A program made the translations under genes and the position numbers. A stretch of DNA of 22,377 bases from JBDRTU01 sp043823825 (GTDB lineage: Bacteria > Patescibacteriota > Patescibacteriia > Veblenbacterales > UBA10138), in NCBI GenBank assembly GCA_043823825.1, contig JBDRTU010000065.1, positions 1-22,377 of the forward strand. Direction: 5' to 3'. Positions 6,464-12,222 of this stretch are shown here, in pieces. Each line of letters opens with the position of its first letter. The first letter of the stretch is position 1. Below the pieces are notes generated by a model. The model did not search any database. It was not told the DNA's origin and was given only the letters and a program-made list of their open reading frames with translations.

Positions 6464-7912
6464 TTATTGCCAGGCACTAAAAATTGTCTGGCAGTTTTTT
6501 TTAATTATTTTTCCAGCCAAGTGCCAGGGGGAAACCTTAGTGACTTTTATATATACAAATTTTCCAGTGAGATTTTGTTTGGCACTAAAACGAATCGGTT
6601 TTAAACCGACAGTTCTCCCTTCTAACACATAAGAAGAAGTGGCGACTTTCTTATTGTTAGTTACTAACACCCTTTGTTTAGTTCCCAACAATTTTTTATT
6701 ATTGTCCAGAGCTGTCTGTTTAAGCACCTCGTTGAGCTCTTTTTCCCGCCGTATTTTTTCTTTTTTATTAACGTCATCCGGCATTTTAGCCGCTACTGTA
6801 CCAGTGCGCGAGGAAAATTGAGCCAAGTATGCCATATCAAATTTAATTTTTTTAAATAAAGCCAGAGAGGCCTGAAAGTGTTTTTTAGTTTCTCCCGGAA
6901 AGCCAACAATACAATCAGTGGTAATGGTGATATCTGGAATTTTTTTTCGTAATGAAGTTATAACTTTTTTATATTCCATAATGCTGTAAGGCCGTAGCAT
7001 CTTCCGTAAAATATAATCGTGACCCGCCTGTACTGGTAGGTGAGCGTGGTGTGGGATTTTTTTATATCTAATTAAAGTTTGAATTAGTTCATTATTAAAC
7101 CATTTAGGGTGGGGTGAAGAATAACGCAGCCAATAGTCGCCGGGTAGTGAAGCAGCTAAAGCTAACAGCTGGGGAAATTTAAATATTTTTTTATTCACAA
7201 AATAATCAGCCTGCAATTCTGGTAATTTAGGAATTTTATATTGGCGCTGAAATTTAGTTAGCCAGTTTAAGAACTTATCATCTACTTTAACTAGATATTT
7301 ATTGACAATCTGACCTAGCAATGTTATTTCTTTAAAGCCGCCAGTTAGCAATAGCGCAATTTCATGCAAAATTTCTTGTGGAGTTCGGGAACTTTCTCTG
7401 CCTCGGGTATATGGTACGGCACAATAAGTGCAAAAAGAATTACATCCAGTCATAATCGGCACGTAAGCTTGAAAATTATTCGTATATTTAGGTTTTATTG
7501 CAAAGTAGTTATCAGCGTATTTTGCTGGTAGTCCTTGATTAGCAATTCTTATTTTAGTATTTTTTAGCTTAGCCAGTTTGACTGGTAAATCTAAGATTTG
7601 TTGGCTGTCAATAATTATGTCAAAGTGGTTTGCTAGTTTTTTTCTGTCTGGCGGTAAAACACAACCTGATAAAACAGTTACAAGCGGCTGTTTTTTCTTT
7701 AATGCGTTCCATTTTTCAATACTGCCGTATATTCTATTAACAGCTGATTGTCGCACTGAACAAGCTAGCACTATGATTAAATTGGCTTCTTGTTCAGTTT
7801 TGGATTTAGTGTATCCAATATCTTCTAAGACAGCCGCCATTCTTTCACTATCCGACACATTCATTTGGCATCCTAAAGTTAATATATAATATTGGGGAGG
7901 GCTTGGTTGCAT
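6464..7912 (-). CDS. miaB: tRNA-2-methylthio-N6-dimethylallyladenosine synthase
   Basis: A radical-SAM methylthiotransferase that turns i6A37 (made by MiaA) into ms2i6A37. The N-terminal UPF0004 domain has its three cluster cysteines at C15 (LGCQMN), C51 (ACSV) and C84 (SGC). The radical-SAM CxxxCxxC is C157/C161/C164 in MTGCNSFCTYC, followed by VPYTRGRESSR. A TRAM domain occupies about 410-470. Length 482 exceeds the usual 440-450 because of an extra segment of roughly 35 residues at about 207-243, between the LLGQ motif and FPQLL. The typical LLGQNVN reads LLGQIVN. There is no SD; a TTGATT-17-TAGAAT promoter ends 7 nt before the ATG. RimO and MtaB are relatives, but CQMN and the GRESSR motif favour MiaB. 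Confidence 0.93.
   Translation of the reverse strand: MQPSPPQYYILTLGCQMNVSDSERMAAVLEDIGYTKSKTEQEANLIIVLACSVRQSAVNRIYGSIEKWNALKKKQPLVTVLSGCVLPPDRKKLANHFDIIIDSQQILDLPVKLAKLKNTKIRIANQGLPAKYADNYFAIKPKYTNNFQAYVPIMTGCNSFCTYCAVPYTRGRESSRTPQEILHEIALLLTGGFKEITLLGQIVNKYLVKVDDKFLNWLTKFQRQYKIPKLPELQADYFVNKKIFKFPQLLALAASLPGDYWLRYSSPHPKWFNNELIQTLIRYKKIPHHAHLPVQAGHDYILRKMLRPYSIMEYKKVITSLRKKIPDITITTDCIVGFPGETKKHFQASLALFKKIKFDMAYLAQFSSRTGTVAAKMPDDVNKKEKIRREKELNEVLKQTALDNNKKLLGTKQRVLVTNNKKVATSSYVLEGRTVGLKPIRFSAKQNLTGKFVYIKVTKVSPWHLAGKIIKKNCQTIFSAWQ
6468..6502 (+). terminator. Intrinsic terminator of the 6021 gene, inside miaB's 3' end
   Basis: TGCCAGGCA (6468-6476) pairs with TGTCTGGCA (6485-6493; one G-T pair), followed by G and eight T (6495-6502). 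It works on the + strand. The opposite strand of the same bases encodes the last residues of MiaB; no T-run follows on the minus strand. Confidence 0.88.
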
Positions 7913-7919
7913 AGATCAG

Positions 7920-7948
7920 ATTCTAAAGTAAAAAACTAAGTAAATCAA
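7920..7948 (-). promoter_or_regulatory. Promoter of miaB, positioned for a leaderless transcript
   Basis: On the minus strand TTGATT (-35, 7943-7948) and TAGAAT (-10, 7920-7925) are exactly 17 nt apart, and 7 nt separate the -10 from the ATG. Transcription would start at or within a base or two of the start codon. Confidence 0.65.
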
Positions 7949-7966
7949 GTGTGATTTTTGTTACTA

Positions 7967-7995
7967 TTGACTTTATTACAGTTCTTAGATAACAT
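7967..7995 (+). promoter_or_regulatory. Promoter of the two receiver-like genes at 8052-8816
   Basis: TTGACT (7967-7972), 17-nt spacer, TAACAT (7990-7995). Start expected near 8002, with a leader of about 50 nt. Confidence 0.6.
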
Positions 7996-8051
7996 TATAA
8001 ATTGAAAATAACAGAGATAATCAATATTAATAAAATAGGAATTTAACAATA

Positions 8052-8426
8052 ATGAAGAAAAAAAGAGAAATCTTGGTAATAGCGCAAGAGCCGTATGCCG
8101 CGGCGTCATTGGCGTTAATATTTGAACATGATGGTTATACAACTCTGGCAGCGATTCATGAAGAATTAGTTTATTTTTACTTAAAATTTCATCCAGTCGG
8201 GGCTATTTTCTTTAATGGTAAATTTGATTTATTAAAGAGAATACGTATACAGTATCCTAGAATATTGATTGTGTGTTACATTAGCCCCGATGAGGCTGTT
8301 AGGCCCTATCAGCAGTATTGCGATAGGATCGTGATAAAATCATCAACAGATGAGGAGATTATTCAGTCTGTCAGGATGGATTTACCAAATGAAGTATTTG
8401 AATTAACAAAAGAAAGAAAAAATTAA
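8052..8426 (+). CDS. Pseudo-receiver protein lacking the phosphorylation site
   Basis: A 124-residue protein with the alternating strand/helix layout of a receiver: EILVIAQEP, GYTTLAA, VGAIFFN, RILIVCYIS, RIVIKSS. The catalytic acids are gone: A11-Q12-E13 replaces the DD/DE pair and N55 sits where the phospho-Asp should be. Only K96 of the switch Lys is kept (IKSS). It is unlikely to be phosphorylated in the standard way. It has no good SD (AGGA is about 11 nt away) and lies 18 nt upstream of a canonical receiver gene in one operon. One possibility is a dimer partner or antagonist of that protein; this is speculation. Confidence 0.72.
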   Translation: MKKKREILVIAQEPYAAASLALIFEHDGYTTLAAIHEELVYFYLKFHPVGAIFFNGKFDLLKRIRIQYPRILIVCYISPDEAVRPYQQYCDRIVIKSSTDEEIIQSVRMDLPNEVFELTKERKN

Positions 8427-8444
8427 AAATAAGAAAGGGATAAT

Positions 8445-8816
8445 ATGAGAAAATTCACAATTATATTAGTCGATGACGAAGAATCTATTTGTCAACTGAC
8501 CAAAGGGTTGTTAGAGGGAGATGGGTATAATGTGTTAACTACTAATAGAGTAGATGATGCAATTAATTTGATTAAAAATCAGGTAATACCACATGTTTTA
8601 GTGACTGATGATCATATGCCTGGAAAAAGTGGATTGGAATTAGTAAAGTGGATTCGTCTTAATCCGCAATACAAAAATCTGCCCGTTATAGTAACAAGCG
8701 GTTATCTCTCGCAAGAGGCACGAGCGAACTACAAATCACTTGGCGCTAAAATTCTTGACAAACCAGTGCCACTTAAAACATTGCAAATCACAATTCGTCA
8801 GTGTTTACCCGACTGA
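8445..8816 (+). CDS. Canonical single-domain response regulator (CheY-like)
   Basis: A 123-residue receiver with every active-site residue: D10/D11/E12 (VDDEES) for Mg2+, phospho-acceptor D55 in the TDDHMPGKSG loop, T84 (VTSG), and K106-P107 (DKP). It has no effector domain, so it signals by protein contact. No histidine kinase is in the window, so the partner is unknown. An SD (AAAGGGA) precedes the ATG, and it follows the pseudo-receiver gene by 18 nt on the same transcript. A terminator begins 22 nt after the stop. This is the only one of the four receiver-like proteins here that should be phosphorylatable in the usual way. Confidence 0.93.
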   Translation: MRKFTIILVDDEESICQLTKGLLEGDGYNVLTTNRVDDAINLIKNQVIPHVLVTDDHMPGKSGLELVKWIRLNPQYKNLPVIVTSGYLSQEARANYKSLGAKILDKPVPLKTLQITIRQCLPD

Positions 8817-8838
8817 ATTAAAAAATAATAAATCATTA

Positions 8839-8870
8839 AACCTGCAATAATAATTTGCAGGTTTTATTTT
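8839..8870. terminator. Terminator between the receiver operon and thrS
   Basis: AACCTGCA (8839-8846) pairs with TGCAGGTT (8856-8863) around a 9-nt A/T loop, followed by TTTTATTTT on +. The minus side is followed by a weaker T-rich stretch, so it may also end the thrS transcript. Confidence 0.8.
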
Positions 8871-10633
8871 CTGTTACTGATCTCTTGTTTTACCCGATAA
8901 ATGAATTTATTCTTAGATAAATCTAATAGTTTTTTTTGTCCCCTAACTCTAACTGTTACATTAGTACTGGATATTTCTTTATCACCAACAACTAATGTAT
9001 AAGGCACTTTTTCCTTTTCTGATTTTCTAATTTTATTACCAATAGTTTCATTAGCGTCATCAACTTCGCTGCGAATACCTTCATCTTTGAATTCCTGCTG
9101 CAGTTTATAGCAAAAGCTGTGATGAGACGATCCAACAGGCAGAATCTTCACTTGAACAGGAGAAAGCCATACTGGAAAAGCGCCAGCATAATGCTCAATT
9201 AAAAAACCAATAAATCTTTCATGCGTGCCCAGGGGGGCGCGGTGAATACAGAGCGGTGTTTTTTCGGCTCCGCCCTTGTCCACGTACTTTAAGCCAAAAT
9301 GTCTCGGTTGGGCAAAATCTACTTGGTTAGTGGCTAAGGTAAATTCACGGCCAATAGAGCTCCAAACTTCTACATCAATTTTAGGGCCATAGAAGGCCGC
9401 TTCGTTGGACACCTCAGTGTAATTGATTCTACTTTGTTTTAACGTTTTTCGTACTAGATCTTCAGTTTGCTGCCACAACTTTGGTTCATCTACATATTTC
9501 TTACCCAGCTCTTTAGGGTCGTGAGTAGAAAAACGCATGACATATTTTTTTATACCGAACAATTTGAAATACTTAAGATACATTTCGTTAACCGCTTCAA
9601 ATTCACTTGCAAATTGTTCAGAAGTGCAATAAATATGGGCATCATTCATACTAAGCATTCTAACCCGCATTAAACCAAAAAGTTCTCCTGATTTTTCATA
9701 TCGGTAAACCGTTCCATATTCAGCTAGTCTTAAAGGTAAATCGCGGTAACTATGAGGTTCATTAGCATAAATTACATGGTGGTGGGGGCAGTTCATTGAT
9801 CTGAGGTAGTATCTAGTTTTCACTCCTTCTTCTTTAAGCTCTAAGGGCGGAAACATACTATCCTCATAATAGGGAAGATGCCCAGAAGTTTTATACATTG
9901 ACTCTTTAGCAATGTGAGGTGTTTTAACTGGTAAATAGCCAGCCTTAAATTCTGTTTCCTTGGCTAGTTTTTCTAATTCCTCAGCAATTACCGTACCGTT
10001 GGGTAGCCATAAAGGAAGACCAGGACCAACATAATCAGAAAAAGTAAATAGTTTTAATTCTTTGCCGATTTTGCGGTGGTCCCTGTCTTTCGACAATTCA
10101 CGTTGCTTGAGATAATCTTCTAATTCTTTTTTAGTATTAAACGCTAAGCCATAAATGCGAGTTAGCATTTTATTTTTTTCATCTCCTCGCCAATAAGCGC
10201 CGGCTATTCTATCTAACTTCCAGGAGTCGGCTTTAACTTCTTTCATTGAATTAGCATGCCCGCCTCGGCAAAGATCGGTAAATCCGCCAGTTGTCGGACC
10301 AGATTGATAATGAGTAATAGACTCATTGGTTTTAATCAACTCATCAATCAGATCTAATTTGTAGGGATTGTCAGAGAAAAATTTCTTAGAGGCCTTGGCA
10401 TCTGCTTCTATTTTTTTAAATTCATCCCAAGTTGGTGACAATTCTCTCATTTTTTCCTCTATATGAGCCAGATCCTCTTCATTTATTGGTTTAGAAAATT
10501 CAAAATCATAATAAAAACCATTTTCAATTACTGGTCCAATAGTGTGTTTAGTGTCAGGCCACAATTCCATTACTGCAGCAGCTAGTAGGTGAGCTATGGA
10601 ATGACGCTTTTCTTCTAAAGATGATTTAGACAT
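8864..10633 (-). CDS. thrS: Threonyl-tRNA synthetase without TGS domain
   Basis: It charges tRNA(Thr). The 589-residue protein begins directly with the second N-terminal (editing) domain. H11xxxH15 (HSIAH) and C122/H126 (DLCRGGHA) are the four editing-site metal ligands, equivalent to E. coli H73/H77/C182/H186. The class II core follows, with RSMNCPHHH and the motif 2 region YRYEKSGELFGLMRVR. Then come the zinc-site His in NDAHIYC and in IHRAPLGTHERF, and the motif 3 end. A HisRS-type anticodon-binding domain is at the C-terminus. Compared with E. coli (642) the TGS domain of about 60 residues is missing; no in-frame extension is possible because the T-box leader lies upstream. No SD is seen before the ATG. 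Expression should be under T-box control. Confidence 0.97.
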   Translation of the reverse strand: MSKSSLEEKRHSIAHLLAAAVMELWPDTKHTIGPVIENGFYYDFEFSKPINEEDLAHIEEKMRELSPTWDEFKKIEADAKASKKFFSDNPYKLDLIDELIKTNESITHYQSGPTTGGFTDLCRGGHANSMKEVKADSWKLDRIAGAYWRGDEKNKMLTRIYGLAFNTKKELEDYLKQRELSKDRDHRKIGKELKLFTFSDYVGPGLPLWLPNGTVIAEELEKLAKETEFKAGYLPVKTPHIAKESMYKTSGHLPYYEDSMFPPLELKEEGVKTRYYLRSMNCPHHHVIYANEPHSYRDLPLRLAEYGTVYRYEKSGELFGLMRVRMLSMNDAHIYCTSEQFASEFEAVNEMYLKYFKLFGIKKYVMRFSTHDPKELGKKYVDEPKLWQQTEDLVRKTLKQSRINYTEVSNEAAFYGPKIDVEVWSSIGREFTLATNQVDFAQPRHFGLKYVDKGGAEKTPLCIHRAPLGTHERFIGFLIEHYAGAFPVWLSPVQVKILPVGSSHHSFCYKLQQEFKDEGIRSEVDDANETIGNKIRKSEKEKVPYTLVVGDKEISSTNVTVRVRGQKKLLDLSKNKFIYRVKQEISNRK

Positions 10634-10689
10634 AGATTTAGTGAATTATGAATAATGAAGTATGAATCAAGAATAATTTTTAATTTATT

Positions 10690-10723
10690 AATAAAATAAC
10701 CCAAACGATCTATCACGTTTGGG
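10690..10723 (-). terminator. Regulated terminator of the thrS T-box
   Basis: On the minus strand CCCAAACG (10723-10716) pairs with CGTTTGGG (10707-10700) around an 8-nt loop, followed by TTATTTTATT. Its 5' arm shares CCCAA with the antiterminator, so the two structures exclude each other. Confidence 0.9.
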
Positions 10724-10874
10724 CTCCGCTTACTATCGGAGGGTTCCACCCAATTTGTCCCAATTGGAATCGGGACCACTCTACAAATTGTCTTGCTAAC
10801 TTAGCCCCCACCAAGGCGGGGACCCCATACTTTAGGTGGGATAGTGGTTGGTATCCACTACAATCATTAGCTCT
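10700..10874 (-). ncRNA. T-box riboswitch leader of thrS
   Basis: Reading the minus strand from the predicted start near 10874: GCTAA (10871-10867) pairs with TTAGC (10799-10795) and closes a Stem I-like region of about 77 nt. Inside it, TAGTGG/CCACTA close a 7-nt loop ATACCAA containing the Thr codon ACC, and CCCCGC/GTGGGG form a second hairpin. A Stem III-like hairpin follows (GTCCC/GGGAC). The antiterminator is complete: TTGGG (10753-10749), the 7-nt bulge TGGAACC (10748-10742, matching the T-box consensus TGGNACC), CTCCG (10741-10737), an 8-nt loop, CGGAG (10728-10724), then CCCAA (10723-10719). A competing terminator shares that last arm. Known T-box logic: uncharged tRNA stabilises the antiterminator and permits thrS transcription. 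The specifier assignment is tentative. Confidence 0.92.
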
Positions 10875-10880
10875 GTGTCA

Positions 10881-10909
10881 ATTTTACCAAAAAAGGTTGC
10901 TTTGGTCAA
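10881..10909 (-). promoter_or_regulatory. Promoter of the thrS T-box leader
   Basis: On the minus strand TTGACC (-35, 10909-10904), 17-nt spacer, TAAAAT (-10, 10886-10881). The -35 sits immediately after the stop codon of the upstream membrane-protein gene, so thrS has an independent transcript. Confidence 0.8.
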
Positions 10910-10911
10910 GG

Positions 10912-12039
10912 TTACTTAATAATCAGTTCAATATGATCGGCAATTGTTGGTACAGAAGTAACCCAGAACGGGGTTAATTTTATTTCAACTTTACCAACAC
11001 CAGGAAAGGCAGAAAAATAGTTTTCCACTTCAGCTTGGGTGCGGCCCAGCAAATCTTCCTTAGTTATAATTTTACTAACATCTTTCCAGGCGACTTGCCC
11101 TAAAAATTTAACAGTAATCGTTGCACGTTTATTATCGGGAGCAACATCAGCTACAGTGACAGCAATACTTTCTTCTTCTAGAGTCAATACTTCTTTGCCT
11201 GTTTCTTTTACTGACTGGTTCAACTTGGTTAAAACAACTTGGCGCAATTTTTCAGGATCATAAAAAATTCCTGTTATTTCAGCCTCAACAGTATAATCAA
11301 ACTCCGAAGCTTCGGCGCCGGACTCGTGGGAAGATTTTGTATTAGTTATTTCCATGTTATAAACTACACTAAATTCGCGTTGTTCAGATGGTAATGTCTC
11401 TCTTAAACTAGCCAGAGCTTGTGGGGTTATTTCTTCTTTAAGGTTGTTGCGAGCGTCCTCTATATCACTGGCCAATATTTTTGCGCCTGGTTTTTCTTGG
11501 CGAATCATTGGTTCTTTGCTTTCCGCATAGATTAAACTTTGTAGCGAGGTGTTTAAACCTGGTATGGTAAATTTTGTTGGACTAATTTCACTTTCGTCAC
11601 CAGGCTTATCAGCAACTGCCTTTACTGTTGTTTTTCCGCCGGACGGCACTGTGACATTTTTAGTTATGCGAAATAATACTTTATCAGGCGAAAGCAGTCT
11701 AGTGGTGGCAATTAATGTTTGATTATCATTATGATCATTAATAATAGTAACTGTTCCAGAAGCTTTATCCTCTTTAACTCCCGTACCTTGGGCTTTGAAA
11801 GTTTTTTTCAAAGTTTGTTTAGCGGTTAAAATACTTCCCACTAGATCACCCGAACCTTCGTTACTAGAAATTAATATTGTTGCTTCTAGCACCTCTTGTT
11901 CTGGATTTATTTCTAAAGTTATAAAAGCACGAGCCAGGGTATAGTAGAGAATAAGAAAAACCACTGCTACGGTGGCAATAAGAAAACTAAAGACAATGCG
12001 ACGATAAGGACTGCGTTGATTAGTTATGCGGGGAGTCAT
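10912..12039 (-). CDS. Membrane-anchored baseplate-J-like protein
   Basis: A 375-residue protein with a short basic cytoplasmic N-terminus (MTPRITNQRSPYRR), one transmembrane segment at about 15-37, and a large extracytoplasmic part. Residues 85-155 resemble the baseplate-J/gp47 fold region: ASGTVTIIND, ATTRLLSPDKVLFRI, VPSGGKTTVKAVADKPGDESEI. This is the kind of match that leads to the 'baseplate J-like' name for many Patescibacteria surface proteins. The rest is a beta-rich repeat-like region to the C-terminus. No other phage-tail gene is near, so a true tail protein is unlikely and a cell-envelope role is more probable (inference). It has its own TAGACA-17-TATAAT promoter and no SD. It ends just before the thrS promoter. 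Confidence 0.72.
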   Translation of the reverse strand: MTPRITNQRSPYRRIVFSFLIATVAVVFLILYYTLARAFITLEINPEQEVLEATILISSNEGSGDLVGSILTAKQTLKKTFKAQGTGVKEDKASGTVTIINDHNDNQTLIATTRLLSPDKVLFRITKNVTVPSGGKTTVKAVADKPGDESEISPTKFTIPGLNTSLQSLIYAESKEPMIRQEKPGAKILASDIEDARNNLKEEITPQALASLRETLPSEQREFSVVYNMEITNTKSSHESGAEASEFDYTVEAEITGIFYDPEKLRQVVLTKLNQSVKETGKEVLTLEEESIAVTVADVAPDNKRATITVKFLGQVAWKDVSKIITKEDLLGRTQAEVENYFSAFPGVGKVEIKLTPFWVTSVPTIADHIELIIK

Positions 12040-12068
12040 AAGTTTAGTTTATTTAATCAAACAGGATT

Positions 12069-12097
12069 ATTATAGCAAACGATTATTTAATTGTCTA
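12069..12097 (-). promoter_or_regulatory. Promoter of the baseplate-J-like gene
   Basis: On the minus strand TAGACA (-35, 12097-12092), 17-nt spacer ending TGC, then TATAAT (12074-12069), a consensus extended -10. The leader is about 23 nt and has no SD. Confidence 0.75.
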
Positions 12098-12120
12098 TTT
12101 CGTCTCCTCTCATCTATTTT

Positions 12121-12222
12121 ACCCCCACACACAGAAAACCCTACTCTTCAGAGCAGGGATGAAGGTGAGAAAAGAAATTTTTTCTCACGTAAAGCCTTTC
12201 CTTTAGGACAGAATGTGGGGGT
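12121..12222. repeat. Nested inverted-repeat element at the dnaE 3' end
   Basis: ACCCCCACA (12121-12129) and TGTGGGGGT (12214-12222) are perfect 9-bp inverted ends about 100 bp apart. Between them lie three hairpins: CCCTACTC/GAGCAGGG with a TTCA loop (12139-12158, one mismatch), GTGAGAAAA/TTTTCTCAC (12165-12188) and TAAAG/CTTTA (12190-12205). No T-run follows on either strand. The last residues of DnaE (about VNPHILS) and its stop codon are encoded by the right end. It could be a structured RNA, a MITE, or a remnant of an IS200/IS605-type element end; I cannot decide. Confidence 0.65.

Noticed and set aside
10634..10680. Short ATTCAT/ATTAT near-repeats before thrS as regulatory repeats
   Set aside because: Low-complexity AT-rich sequence without exact repeat units or dyad symmetry.
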